Shown: positions 42,111 through 51,532, numbered from the stretch's first letter. The stretch: 64,000 nt of DNA from Paractinoplanes tereljensis (GCF_016862435.1 NZ_BOMY01000050.1:186001-250000); one strand, 5' to 3'. Notes: a model not told the origin generated them from the sequence alone. Translations and numbers: made by a program.

Positions 42111-43051
42111 TGGCTTGTCGCGCGCTCGCTGCCGACAGCACCATGGCCTCGATCGGGTTCCGTGACCTCCCTGCCGATCGCGAGTTGCCTCGCTCTGACG
42201 GTCTCCCGCAAGCTTTGCGCGCGCTGCTCCCGGTCTCTGCCATGGTGGAGGCGATCGTGGCAAGTCCCGCAAATGGCACCAATCCAGTCCACTCGATCGA
42301 TGTCTGGATCAATATGGTGTGCCTGAAAATGAGGTCTGCCGAAAACGTCGGTCCAATCTGGCACTACTCCGCAGGACTCGCAGGCGCCGCCGTTGTCGAT
42401 GGCGCGTTGGACCACATAGGCCGTCAGAGCCGGATTTGACACGCGCCGATTGCGACTCGTTATGGTTTCCCGCTTTCTTTTGCCATCAGCCGCGGCGGTG
42501 TGAGTGGATGCCAGCTCCCAAAGCTCGGCCTCGGTGCGAGGTGCCGGTGGCGCGGCCGGTGCGATCTTCGGCAAAGGCGGCGAAATTACATCATTTGCGT
42601 TTCTAAGGAAGTGGAACCTGATGTCCTGGCGAAGGACCTTTTTCGTGTCTAGGCTCAGGTCGGTATAGATGTCGGCGACGGTGAAGCTGCCCAGATGTAA
42701 CCAGTGAGATCCGGTCCTTTGCACCTTGTAAAAGACGAGGACGGGCCGGCCGGAGTCATGGCAGTCTCGTAGTTGAAGGTTTCCTCTGACGTATTGCATG
42801 GGACCGACGCTGCCCTCGCCCGAGTAGATGAACTCGTCGGGCTCCTCGATCCAGCGATTCGCATATAGCGGACGGAACGGATTCCAAAAGACGCATTGAT
42901 CATCCCCGACGACCGTGATCCCGGCCGTGTCGTTGCCCGGTGGGCCACCCGCATCCTTTGCCGCGGCGTGGATTTCGCCCCGGTTGTAGATCTTGTTCGG
43001 TATGTAGGTGACCATGCCGGCCATGATGATCTGGCGGCCCTGCAGTCCCAT
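42104..43051 (-). CDS. HNH endonuclease with DNA-reader-like N-terminal domain
   Basis: A nuclease of about 315 residues. The C-terminal HNH domain has two CxxC zinc knuckles around the active site (ACESCGVVPDWTD, PHFQAHHIDPDID, AICGTCHDRLHHG). The N-terminal 140 residues (YNRGEIHAAAKD, DEFIYSGEGSVGPMQYVRGN, RPVLVFYKVQ) resemble the module found in other HNH restriction-type proteins and in DUF3427-type regions of helicases, perhaps a DNA-reading domain. The ATG at 43051 is chosen; ATG 43024 and TTG 43069 are alternatives. By eye the gene is richer in A/T than its neighbours, which suggests transfer. It lies 50 bases downstream of the helicase gene, same strand. Confidence 0.82.
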   Translation of the reverse strand: MGLQGRQIIMAGMVTYIPNKIYNRGEIHAAAKDAGGPPGNDTAGITVVGDDQCVFWNPFRPLYANRWIEEPDEFIYSGEGSVGPMQYVRGNLQLRDCHDSGRPVLVFYKVQRTGSHWLHLGSFTVADIYTDLSLDTKKVLRQDIRFHFLRNANDVISPPLPKIAPAAPPAPRTEAELWELASTHTAAADGKRKRETITSRNRRVSNPALTAYVVQRAIDNGGACESCGVVPDWTDVFGRPHFQAHHIDPDIDRVDWIGAICGTCHDRLHHGRDREQRAQSLRETVRARQLAIGREVTEPDRGHGAVGSERATSHQ

Positions 43052-43101
43052 GACAAGAGGGCAGCGCAAGGCATGAATGAGCTGGCACTATGGTCAGCCG
43101 T

Positions 43102-46100
43102 CTATGCGACAGCGGCCGCGAAGGCCGCAAACAGGTCGCCGGAGAGCGGCGTTTCCAGGCGCCACTTCACCGCCATCGGGCGCTCGCCTTCGTGACTCAC
43201 ATACGTGGCTGGGCCGAGGAACCAGAACGCGCGGTCCTCGGTGCTCTCTCGGGCGAAGAGCAGAATCTTTCGCTCCCTGGCCGCGTGATGCTGATAGCGC
43301 TGCCCGGTGGGACTGTCGGCCGAGGTGGTCGACTGGCTTTCCCAGTGGATTAGGTCGGGGCTGATTGCGTAGTCGCGGTAGCGCGTGGTCGGCGAGAAGT
43401 CGCCGCTGGTCTTGTCGAGCGTGAAGGCGAGCAGATCTGCCCCGATTGTCGAGGCGTCGAGTACGCCCTCCCGCCACTCCCGCGTCTTTGCTCGGTCCGC
43501 CTCGCCAACGGCGGCCAGCATCTCGAGTCGGGTGTAGCGGCCGTGCACTTGCAGCGGGATTTCGTCGGTGACGGCGTGCTGCACGTGGTTGGGCGAGTCA
43601 TACAGGGCGTTCATCAGGTCACGAAGCTCCGCTAACACCTGCGGGTGTCGCCAGACAATGTCGGCTGCCTGCTGGAGAGTGGCGTCTTGTAGCTCGTTCT
43701 TCTTGGTCAAGATCTGGTTGCCCAGGTTGGCGATGAGCATATGCAGCAGGCGACGGTCCGTCGTGGTCATCGCGGCAGCGTTCGGCTGGCCGGCCTTGGT
43801 TAACAGAGCCAGGTAGCTGTCCAGCCGTTGGCGGTCGTCGACGTGCTGCAAGCGACCAATAGCCCGGCGCAGTGATTGCTCGAACGGGCCAGCCGGTTCG
43901 ACCGATGCGTTGGCCTGCTCGAGCATCTCCGACCAGGTGTGGTTGGCGTTGTAAACGTCCGCGATCTCCAAGCCGGTCTCGCGCAGATATTCGGCCAGCG
44001 AGACCGGGCCGCGGGTGGCAATGAGTTCGCGGAGTTCTCTCACCTTGGCCGGCCAGGTCGAGGGCACGGCCTCTCGGATGCTGCGGAGGACGATGTCCTG
44101 GGCGACTCGGTCGAGTTCCATGTGGCAGCCAGCCGGAAGGAACGGGAAGCCCTCCTTGATCGCCTTCTCCAGGTCGAGGCGGCTGCCGCCGAGCAGCGCA
44201 CGATAGCGCCGGTCGAAGCGGAACTCGCGCCGGTGCATTCCGACGAAGTCGAGCACCGTGCAGATCATCTTGTCGCGGGACTGCCGTAGACCCCGACCCA
44301 ACTGCTGGAGGAAGAGCGTGGCGCTCTCGGTTGGGCGGAGCATGAGCAGCATGTCCACGGCGGGGACATCAACACCCTCGTTGAACAGGTCGACCGAAAA
44401 GACCACCTGGACGCGGCCAGCGGCCAGGTCGGTGAGCGCGCCCGCTCGCTCAGCGTCCGAGGACTTACCCGAGACCGCGACCGCCTTGACTCCTAGCTGC
44501 TGAAACTGAGCAGCCATGTAGTGGGCATGCGCGACGCTGACGCAGAAGCCGAGGCACTTGATGGTGGCGACGTCGTCGACGTGATCTACCAGCTTCTGGT
44601 AGACGAGGCGCACCCATCCGTCGTTGCCGGTGTACTTCTCGGTCAGGGCGTCGACGTCGTAGCCCTGGCCACGACGCCACGGAACTTCGCTCAGATCGAT
44701 GCCGTCGTGGATGCCGTAGTACTCGAAGGGGGACAGCCGATGCTGCTCGATCGCGTCCCACAAGCGCAGCTCGGCGGCGATGCGATCACCGAACCAGTGC
44801 AGGATCGGCAGTCCATCAGCGCGCTCCGGCGTGGCGGTCAAGCCCAACAGCTCGCGCGGCGCCAACTTGGTCAAGACGGCCTCGTATGAGGGTGCGGCCG
44901 CGTGGTGGAACTCGTCGATGACGATGACGTCGAAGTGGTCTGGCGCGATTCGCTCGACGTTGTTCTTGAGGCTGTGGATGGAGGCGAAGACGTGCTCGAA
45001 GTCTTTGGGGCGCTCGCCATCCACCCAGAGCTCACCGAAGGCGTAATCCCGCATGGCCTGTCGGTAGGTAGCCATGCTGGCCTGCAGGATTTCCTTGCGG
45101 TGCGCGATGAAGAGCAGGCGTGCTCGCGGCAGCCTTTTCCTCAGTCGGTCGTAGTCGATGGCGGCCATTACGGTTTTGCCGGTTCCGGTCGCCGAAACGA
45201 GCAGGTTCCGGTGATGGCCCTGGGCTCGCGACACTTCGATCAGTTCGAGCAGGCGCTCCTGAAACGGCTTTAGCTCTAGTTCGGTCGGGCTGAGCATGGC
45301 CCGATCGGGCTGATCGGGACGACGCAGGCGAGCTATTGCCTCCTCGAACTGCGCCTTGTCGTACCTCTTGAACTCCTCGCTGGCCTCGAACGTCTCGAAG
45401 GCGGCCTTGATGCGGGCGATGACATCGGGGTTCCGTGCAGCCGAGAGGCGCACGTTCCACTCCGACCCATCGGTCTGCGCCGAGTAGGTGAGGTTCGACG
45501 AACCCACGTAGGCGGTGCTGAACGAGCTGTGCCGGTGAAAGAGCCAGGCCTTGGCATGCAGCCGGTTAATCGACGTGTCGTAGGAGACCCGCACATCGGC
45601 GCCCATGCCGGCCAACTCGTCGAGGGCGGTGGCTTCGGTCGATCCCGTGTAGGTGGTGGTGTAGATCCGCAGCTGTTTTCCCTGCTCGGTGTGCCGACGC
45701 AGCGCATCGCCGAGCCCTCGCTTCAACCCGCTCCGGCGAATGAAGGCGATGACCAGGTCGATCTCGTCGGCGGACTCGATCTCCCGAAGTACCTGACTGC
45801 CGACCCGAGGCTCGCCTCGTGCATTGGTCAGCAACGTCGTGTCCAGTAGCGGGATGAGCGGACGCTCGGGAAAGCGGGTTTTGCCGTCCGGTTGCATCGT
45901 GCCGATGGCGCTCAGTACCTCGGCGGAGGCGGCCGGCCGTTCGGTCGCGACGTTGACCTTCGGAAGCCGTTCGTGCAGTTGGTCCATCAAAAGGTGGGCG
46001 ACCTCAACGCCGACGGTGGCCCGTTCGTCGAGTGGAACGGCTTCGAGGGCTCGGAACACCTGTCGAGCGAGAAGCTGAGCTATCCGGTCCGGCGCATCGG

Positions 46101-46212
46101 CGTTGCGCAGCGCCATCCGTTCAACCAGTTGAGCGTCAATTCCGGCGAGTTGTGCCTCAAGCGCCTCAGTTAGAACGGTCTCGTAAAGCCCGGCGGCAAG
46201 CTCGTCACTCAC
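43102..46212 (-). CDS. PLD-nuclease/DEAD-type helicase fusion with DUF3427 C-terminus
   Basis: A 1036-residue protein with three parts: a phospholipase-D-like nuclease domain (about 100-300; INRLHAKAWLFHRH and AYVGSSNLTY, a partial HKD motif), a superfamily 2 helicase (about 320-760; Walker A SATGTGKTVMA, motif II VIDEFHH, motif III LGLTATPER, motif VI QQLGRGLRQS), and a C-terminal region ending with a DUF3427-like domain (TSGDFSPTTRYRDYAIS, YVSHEGERPMAVKWRLE). Proteins of this design are known in anti-phage and DNA-restriction loci. I chose the GTG at 46212; an upstream GTG at 46296 would reach into the purC promoter region. It is followed by an HNH nuclease gene. Confidence 0.88.
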   Translation of the reverse strand: MSDELAAGLYETVLTEALEAQLAGIDAQLVERMALRNADAPDRIAQLLARQVFRALEAVPLDERATVGVEVAHLLMDQLHERLPKVNVATERPAASAEVLSAIGTMQPDGKTRFPERPLIPLLDTTLLTNARGEPRVGSQVLREIESADEIDLVIAFIRRSGLKRGLGDALRRHTEQGKQLRIYTTTYTGSTEATALDELAGMGADVRVSYDTSINRLHAKAWLFHRHSSFSTAYVGSSNLTYSAQTDGSEWNVRLSAARNPDVIARIKAAFETFEASEEFKRYDKAQFEEAIARLRRPDQPDRAMLSPTELELKPFQERLLELIEVSRAQGHHRNLLVSATGTGKTVMAAIDYDRLRKRLPRARLLFIAHRKEILQASMATYRQAMRDYAFGELWVDGERPKDFEHVFASIHSLKNNVERIAPDHFDVIVIDEFHHAAAPSYEAVLTKLAPRELLGLTATPERADGLPILHWFGDRIAAELRLWDAIEQHRLSPFEYYGIHDGIDLSEVPWRRGQGYDVDALTEKYTGNDGWVRLVYQKLVDHVDDVATIKCLGFCVSVAHAHYMAAQFQQLGVKAVAVSGKSSDAERAGALTDLAAGRVQVVFSVDLFNEGVDVPAVDMLLMLRPTESATLFLQQLGRGLRQSRDKMICTVLDFVGMHRREFRFDRRYRALLGGSRLDLEKAIKEGFPFLPAGCHMELDRVAQDIVLRSIREAVPSTWPAKVRELRELIATRGPVSLAEYLRETGLEIADVYNANHTWSEMLEQANASVEPAGPFEQSLRRAIGRLQHVDDRQRLDSYLALLTKAGQPNAAAMTTTDRRLLHMLIANLGNQILTKKNELQDATLQQAADIVWRHPQVLAELRDLMNALYDSPNHVQHAVTDEIPLQVHGRYTRLEMLAAVGEADRAKTREWREGVLDASTIGADLLAFTLDKTSGDFSPTTRYRDYAISPDLIHWESQSTTSADSPTGQRYQHHAARERKILLFARESTEDRAFWFLGPATYVSHEGERPMAVKWRLETPLSGDLFAAFAAAVA

Positions 46213-46324
46213 GCGGCCAGTCTGCCGTATGACCGTTATCGCCTGGTGGGCCTTTCGGGTCTGGTTCTTCGAGGTCGGATAGCGTGAGGTCGGCACAACG
46301 GACGGGTAGCGCGGAGGGGATCAC

Positions 46325-47164
46325 GTGGAGCTGTTGCACTCGGGGAAGGTTCGGGACGTCTACGCCGATGGCGCTGACCTCCTTCTCGTCACCTCGGACC
46401 GGATCTCGATCTACGACGTCATCCTGCCTACCGCCATCCCGGACAAGGGGAAGATCCTCACTCAGCTTTCGCTCTGGTGGTTTGAGCAGCTTGCTGACGT
46501 CATCCCTAACCACGTCATCTCCAGCACCGACGTGCCGGCCGAGTGGCAAGGGCGGGCCATTCGCTGTGAGCGGCTTGAGATGGTCATGGTTGAGTGCATC
46601 GCTCGGGGCTACCTCGCCGGCTCTGGGCTCAAGGAGTATGAGCGTGATGGCGCCGTCTCCGGTGTTGCGCTTCCGCCTGGGCTGATCGAGGGCTCCAAGC
46701 TCTCCGAGCCCATCTACACCCCGACCACCAAGGCCCCGGTGGGTGAGGGCCACGACGAGTTCATGACCTTCGCCGACGTGCAGCAGAAGGTTGGCGATGA
46801 CGCCGCCCAGGAGCTGCGCAAGGTCACCCTTGAGGTCTACCGGCGCGGGCAAGAGGTGGCGGCCGCGAAGGGGATCATTATCGCCGACACCAAGATCGAG
46901 CTTGGTTACGCGAAGGATGGCACGCTCAAGCTGGGCGACGAACTCCTCACCCCGGACTCGTCTCGGTTCTGGGCGGCCGATGAGTGGAAGCCGGGTGGCA
47001 CCCAGCGCTACCTGGACAAGCAGTTCCTGCGGGACTGGTCCAGCACGCTCACGGGATGGGACCGCACTGCTCCGGGGCCGGAAATCCCCGACGACGTCGT
47101 CGAGGCGACTCGGAACCGCTACGTCGAGGTCTACGAGCGGCTGACCGGGGATAAGTGGAGTTAG
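46325..47164 (+). CDS. purC: Phosphoribosylaminoimidazole-succinocarboxamide synthase
   Basis: A 279-residue purine-synthesis enzyme (SAICAR synthase) that joins aspartate to CAIR using ATP. The SAICAR synthetase motifs are clear: HSGKVRDVYADGADLLLVTS at the ATP site, VECIARGYLAGSGLKEY, and IIADTKIELGYAKDG with DELLTPDSSRFW. The GTG at 46325 has GGAGGGG 8 bases upstream. No other purine gene is in the window. The stop codon overlaps that of a convergent DUF3040 gene. Confidence 0.97.
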   Translation: MELLHSGKVRDVYADGADLLLVTSDRISIYDVILPTAIPDKGKILTQLSLWWFEQLADVIPNHVISSTDVPAEWQGRAIRCERLEMVMVECIARGYLAGSGLKEYERDGAVSGVALPPGLIEGSKLSEPIYTPTTKAPVGEGHDEFMTFADVQQKVGDDAAQELRKVTLEVYRRGQEVAAAKGIIIADTKIELGYAKDGTLKLGDELLTPDSSRFWAADEWKPGGTQRYLDKQFLRDWSSTLTGWDRTAPGPEIPDDVVEATRNRYVEVYERLTGDKWS

Positions 47165-47460
47165 TTGGAAACTCCGGGGCGGCGGCGCGGGGACGGCCAT
47201 ACGGTCTCGCTCGTGATGCCGCCTCGCTTTGTCATCAGATGTAAGCCGTAAGCCACGCCGACCGCGGCCAAGAGCAAGCCGGTCCAGCCGCCGAAGACTA
47301 TGCACAGCGGGGCCGAAGTCCACAGCAGAATCGCAAGGGTTGCGTACAGCCGGCCTCGCGGGCGGGCAAGGCGGTCGATTCGCTGGGTGAAGACGGGGTC
47401 GTCCGCGCGCAGGCGGGTCACCAAGGTGTCGAATTTTGCCTTCTCGGTCGGCTCCAGCAC
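47161..47460 (-). CDS. DUF3040 family small membrane protein
   Basis: A 99-residue protein with the DUF3040 N-terminus (EPTEKAKFDTLVTRLRADDPVF) and two helices (LYATLAILLWTSAPLCIVFG and TGLLLAAVGVAYGLHL). The family is actinobacterial and of unknown function. GGAGGTGG precedes the GTG start at good spacing. Confidence 0.85.
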   Translation of the reverse strand: MLEPTEKAKFDTLVTRLRADDPVFTQRIDRLARPRGRLYATLAILLWTSAPLCIVFGGWTGLLLAAVGVAYGLHLMTKRGGITSETVWPSPRRRPGVSN

Positions 47461-47546
47461 GGGGAACCACCTCCACGGGCCATGGTTCCCGGCGCCTGAC
47501 CCAGAAAAACGCCGACGTGCGCCATCTGCCGAACCAGAATCAGATC

Positions 47547-48278
47547 ATGAGCTCCGAGGAACGTCTGCGGTCTTGGGAACGCGCCACCGCGTACCCCTTG
47601 ACCGGCCTGTCTTTGCTCTTCATCGGGGTTTATGCGTGGCCGGTGCTCGATCCGGGGCTCAGCGCGGGCTGGCAGCAGGTCTGCCAACTGGCCGACGTGG
47701 CGATCTGGGCCGTGTTCTGCGTGGAATATCTGATTCGGCTGAGGCTGGCGGGGCACAAGGCGCGCTTCGTGCGTACCCACTGGTTTGATCTGGCGGTCTT
47801 GATCCTGCCTGTTCTGCGGCCTCTGCGGGCGTTGCGTCTGCTCAATGCCCTGCGGGTGCTGAACCGGCATGCCGTGTCGTGGACTCGGGGGCGGCTGGCG
47901 ATCTACGTCATCTCGGCCACCTCCCTTATTGTCCTGATGGCTGCCCTGGCGGTCCTGGACGCGGAGCAGGGGCGGGCGGACAGCCGCATCCACTCCTATC
48001 CGGAAGCTCTGTGGTGGGCGGTCTGCACGATCACGACCGTGGGCTATGGCGATCTCTATCCGATGACCGTGGAGGGGCGGCTGGTCGCGGGGACCCTGAT
48101 GATCGGCGGACTGGGGTTGATCGGGTTCACCACCGGCTCGCTGGCCTCCTGGATCGTCGATCGCATCTCGGACACCGAGCGTCCCTCCGGTACCGCGACC
48201 CGCGCTGACGTGGCCCTCCTCATAAATGAGATCCGCGAGCTGAAGGCAGAGGTCGAAGCACTCAAAAGAGAGCCATGA
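47547..48278 (+). CDS. Voltage-gated potassium channel subunit
   Basis: A 243-residue six-helix ion channel. It has an S4 voltage sensor with regularly spaced Arg (RPLRALRLLNALRVLNR), a pore helix and the potassium selectivity filter TTVGYGD, and a short C-terminal coiled coil (LINEIRELKAEVEALKREP) that should set the tetramer. The ATG at 47547 is the first Met before S1. The stop overlaps a possible upstream start (ATG 48275) of the next gene. Confidence 0.93.
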   Translation: MSSEERLRSWERATAYPLTGLSLLFIGVYAWPVLDPGLSAGWQQVCQLADVAIWAVFCVEYLIRLRLAGHKARFVRTHWFDLAVLILPVLRPLRALRLLNALRVLNRHAVSWTRGRLAIYVISATSLIVLMAALAVLDAEQGRADSRIHSYPEALWWAVCTITTVGYGDLYPMTVEGRLVAGTLMIGGLGLIGFTTGSLASWIVDRISDTERPSGTATRADVALLINEIRELKAEVEALKREP

Positions 48279-48346
48279 CACATCGCGGACAACATGTGTT
48301 GCGGGACGCAGGCTGGCGGCAATCAAGGAGTCCTAGGCTCAAGAAC

Positions 48347-50575
48347 GTGGATTATGGCCACCCGATCGAGTTCGGGACGTTCATCACGCCGACAAACGAC
48401 CCGCCGCAGGCGGCCGTCGAGCGGGCGCAGCTCAGTGAGCAGCTCGGCTTCGACCTGGTCACCTTTCAGGACCACCCCTACCAGCCGGGGTTTCTGGACA
48501 CCTGGACGCTGCTGACCTGGGTGGCGGCGCAGACGTCGACGATCGCGATCTCCGGCAACGTGCTCAACGTGCCGATGCGGCCGGCTCCGGTGCTGGCCCG
48601 GGCGGCTGCCTCGCTCGACCTGCTGTCCGGGGGGCGGCTTGCGCTGGGGCTCGGCGCGGGGGCGTTCTGGGACGCGATGGAGGCGATGGGGTTTCCGCGG
48701 CGTACGCCGGCCGAGTCGGTCGATCAGCTCAGCGAGGCGATCGACGTGATCCGGGAGATCTGGCGGGCCGACACCCGTGCCCAGCTGCGGTTCGACGGCG
48801 ACTATTACCAGCTCAAGGGGGCCAAGCGTGGTCCGGCGCCGGCGCATGAGGTGCCGATCTGGCTGGGCGCCTACAAGCCGCGGATGCTGCGGCTGATCGG
48901 CGCGAAGGCGGACGGCTGGCTGCCCTCGCTCGGCTATCTGAAGCCCGGTGACCTGGGTCGCGGCAACGCCGTGATCGACGAGGCGGCGGAGAAGGCCGGC
49001 CGGGATCCGCGGGAGATCCGGCGGCTGCTGAACATCTCCGGTGATCCGGGGAAAGAGCCGGCGCAGTGGGTGGACGAGCTGCTCCCGCTGATCCTCGAAG
49101 ACGGGGTGGGCACCCTCATTCTCGGCAGCGACGACCCGCTCGAGCTGCAGCAATTCGCCACCGAGGTGATCCCGGCGGTGCGCGCGGAGGTCGCCCGCGC
49201 GCGGGCTTCCCGAGGAACAACGGCCGGGCCGGTGCGCAGCGCGGCCGCGCTGGCCGCCCGCCGCGAGGGCATCGACTATGAGGCGCTCCCCGGTTCGCTG
49301 ACGGCAGTTGAGCCTGGCGACTTCGGGTACGCCAAGGTCCGGTCCACCTATATGCGGGGTGGTTCGCCCGGCCTGGTGATCAAGGCGACCAGCGTGGACG
49401 ACGTGGTGACCGCGCTGGCCTTCGCCCGGGAGCAGAAGGTGCCGCTCGCGGTGCGCAGCGGCGGCCACGGCATCAGCGGACGGTCCACCAACGACGGCGG
49501 CATCGTGATCGACCTTTCCGCGATGCGCGATATTTCCGTTATTTCAAAAGAGGATCGGATGGTACGGGTGGAAGCCGGCGCCCGTTGGAAGGATGTGGCG
49601 GCAGCGCTCGCCCCGCATGGCTGGGCCCTGTCGAGCGGCGACTACGGCGGCGTCGGCGTCGGCGGACTGGCCACGGCCGGCGGCATCGGCTGGCTGGCCC
49701 GGGAGCACGGGCTCACCATCGACCACCTGCGCGCCGCCGACCTGGTGCTGGCCGACGGCTCGCGAGTGCACGTCAGCGAGGCCGAGCACCCGGACCTGTT
49801 CTGGGCGGTCCGGGGTGCCGGCGCGAACTTCGGGATCGTCACCGCGTTCGAGTTCCAGGTGGACGCGGTGGAGAACGTCGGATTCGGGCAGTTCGTCTTC
49901 GATGCGTCGGACACCGCGGGGCTGCTCGAGCGGTTCGGCTTCGCGATGGAGGCGGCCCCGCGCGACCTGACCGCCAACCTCATCGTGGGCGCGCCGCGCC
50001 GCGGTCAGTCGCTGGCCCAGGTGTACGGGGTGGTCGACTCCTCCATTCCGGACACCATCATCGATCGGCTCACCCCCGTCGCCCAGATCGCGCCGTTGCT
50101 CGACCAGCAGGTGCAGCTGGTTCCGTACGCGGGCGTGATGAACGTGCCGGACGCCCCGCACGACGGCCAGGGCGACCCGGTGGCCCGGTCGGGGCTGATC
50201 GATCACCTGACGCCGGAGTTCTGTGCGGCAGCCGCGGCCCTGGTCAACACGGGTACCGCGTACTTCTTCCAGATCCGGTCGGTGGGCGGCGCGGTCGCCG
50301 ATGTGGCCGAGGACGCCACGGCGTATTCGCATCGGGCAGCGAACTTCTCAGTGGTCGCATTCGGTGCATCACGGTCGAGATTGGACGCTGCCTGGGGTGC
50401 ACTGGCCGGCCACTTCCGCGGTTTGTACCTTTCGTTCGAGACCGACCAGAGCCCCGAGCGGATCGCAGAGGCGTGGCCACCTGCGACTTTGGCCAGGTTG
50501 CGGGCCCTCAAGAAGAAGCACGACCCGGCGAACGTCTTCCGCGACAACTTCAATATCGACCCTTTGGGTGATTAG
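48347..50575 (+). CDS. Fusion of luciferase-like (LLM) flavin oxidoreductase and BBE-type FAD oxidase
   Basis: A 742-residue protein. Residues about 1-290 form an LLM-class, F420- or FMN-dependent monooxygenase barrel (IEFGTFITPTNDPPQ, GRLALGLGAGAFWDAMEAMG, PIWLGAYKPRMLRLIG). Residues about 310-742 form an FAD-linked oxidase of the berberine-bridge type: the covalent-FAD His region PLAVRSGGHGISGRS, GVGVGGLATAGGIGWL where the second FAD-linking Cys is not present, and the BBE end ANVFRDNFNIDP. Both halves appear intact in one frame. GTG 48347 begins at the LLM domain; ATG 48275, overlapping the channel stop, would add 24 residues. The substrate is unknown. Confidence 0.85.
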   Translation: MDYGHPIEFGTFITPTNDPPQAAVERAQLSEQLGFDLVTFQDHPYQPGFLDTWTLLTWVAAQTSTIAISGNVLNVPMRPAPVLARAAASLDLLSGGRLALGLGAGAFWDAMEAMGFPRRTPAESVDQLSEAIDVIREIWRADTRAQLRFDGDYYQLKGAKRGPAPAHEVPIWLGAYKPRMLRLIGAKADGWLPSLGYLKPGDLGRGNAVIDEAAEKAGRDPREIRRLLNISGDPGKEPAQWVDELLPLILEDGVGTLILGSDDPLELQQFATEVIPAVRAEVARARASRGTTAGPVRSAAALAARREGIDYEALPGSLTAVEPGDFGYAKVRSTYMRGGSPGLVIKATSVDDVVTALAFAREQKVPLAVRSGGHGISGRSTNDGGIVIDLSAMRDISVISKEDRMVRVEAGARWKDVAAALAPHGWALSSGDYGGVGVGGLATAGGIGWLAREHGLTIDHLRAADLVLADGSRVHVSEAEHPDLFWAVRGAGANFGIVTAFEFQVDAVENVGFGQFVFDASDTAGLLERFGFAMEAAPRDLTANLIVGAPRRGQSLAQVYGVVDSSIPDTIIDRLTPVAQIAPLLDQQVQLVPYAGVMNVPDAPHDGQGDPVARSGLIDHLTPEFCAAAAALVNTGTAYFFQIRSVGGAVADVAEDATAYSHRAANFSVVAFGASRSRLDAAWGALAGHFRGLYLSFETDQSPERIAEAWPPATLARLRALKKKHDPANVFRDNFNIDPLGD

Positions 50576-50702
50576 CCCCTGTCCGACCGGGCCGCCGCAC
50601 CCCTAAAAACTCACGCTCAGTAACCGCAAAGGTGTTGCTCGTCGACAAACATTCACCCGTTAGATGGCCCCCGGCCGTGGCTACGGGCGGTTACGACGAC
50701 GA

Positions 50703-50728
50703 AGAGCCGACGCGAACGCGTCGGCTCT
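50703..50728 (+). terminator. Strong hairpin terminator
   Basis: A 12-bp perfect stem (AGAGCCGACGCG with its complement) and a tiny AA loop between the flavoprotein gene and the convergent small genes. It probably serves both directions. Confidence 0.8.
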
Positions 50729-50760
50729 GAGAAAGAGGAAGGCTCTAAGAACGAGGAAGG

Positions 50761-50949
50761 TCAGTGCGGGCTGGAAGAGGTCATCGGGCGCTTGGGCCAG
50801 GCGGCGCCTGATCCGCAGCCCTCGCACGCCAGCTGATCTCCGCAGGAGGAGCACCAGTCGTTGGTGCGACGCAAATACCACCCCAGGGCCACGCCACCGA
50901 GAAGACTGAGCAGACCAACGATGGCCGCGACGGTCACCGCTCCGGTCAT
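50761..50949 (-). CDS. Small membrane protein with Cys-rich zinc-ribbon-like tail
   Basis: A 62-residue protein with an N-terminal helix (VTVAAIVGLLSLLGGVALGWYL) and a tail with two CxxC pairs (WCSSCGDQLACEGCG), a likely metal knuckle facing the cytoplasm. The ATG overlaps the previous stop (ATGA), so it is co-translated with the 51299 gene. The function is unknown. Confidence 0.7.
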   Translation of the reverse strand: MTGAVTVAAIVGLLSLLGGVALGWYLRRTNDWCSSCGDQLACEGCGSGAAWPKRPMTSSSPH

Positions 50950-51299
50950 GCGGCCGAACCTCGCACCGGAAGACCGGCCGGAGTGATCCGGCGGCCGACA
51001 GTGCTGCGATCGCGGCGGTCGAGCGGGTCATCCGACATGCGCGCGGTCACGTAGGGAGCGGTGAACGTGTCGACCCCGGTGCCGCGGTGGGCGCCCGGTC
51101 GGTAGGTCACGGTCACGGCTCGCGGCGAGGCCGCCTCGATCACGCCGGCCCGCCAACCATCGCGGTAGACCCAGACGCGGTCGGACGGGTGATAACTGTC
51201 AGCGGGTGCCACATCAGCCGGGTCACGCTGCGGGGGAGCAACGGTCGGCGTGGATGACGACGCGTTTGACGGAGGTGGGGATGTCGGTGTCGTGGACAT
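50946..51299 (-). CDS. Hypothetical protein with small beta-barrel-like core
   Basis: A 117-residue protein with a Ser/Thr/Pro-rich N-terminus, then a core with HPSDRVWVYRDGWRAGVIEA and AVTVTYRPGAHRGTGVDTFT that looks like a small SH3- or KOW-type barrel, and a polar tail. No family is named. GGGAGGG stands upstream of the ATG. It is divergent from the XRE gene and near the duplicated promoter element. Confidence 0.65.
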   Translation of the reverse strand: MSTTPTSPPPSNASSSTPTVAPPQRDPADVAPADSYHPSDRVWVYRDGWRAGVIEAASPRAVTVTYRPGAHRGTGVDTFTAPYVTARMSDDPLDRRDRSTVGRRITPAGLPVRGSAA

Positions 51300-51351
51300 C
51301 GATGTGGCCCTCCCAGCACGCTGTGTCAGCAGATAGTGCGGTTGTGTCAGC

Positions 51352-51404
51352 TATCATCCTCGCGAACAAAGGCATTCGCAAGGCCGTCTGCACGTGCATT
51401 TGCA
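51352..51404 (+). promoter_or_regulatory. Duplicated promoter-leader element, copy 1 (upstream of XRE gene)
   Basis: A 53-bp block oriented toward the XRE gene: TATCAT at its start, a variable 19-bp middle, CGCAAGGCC, three variable bases and TGCACGTGCATTTGCA. It matches copy 2 (52858-52806, minus strand) at 40 of 53 positions without gaps. The second half is a near-palindrome (TGCACGTGCA). It lies 128 bases before the XRE start. Confidence 0.6.
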
Positions 51405-51532
51405 TCCAGCGGATGCTCCGGGCGTCACCCTCCGGAGATAAGCTGGTGCTGTTTCGTTGTGGACGATCTCCCCTTTAGGATGCGTAGGGACTGCGGCCGG
51501 CAGCCCTCAAGACAGCGATGACGAGGAGTTCA

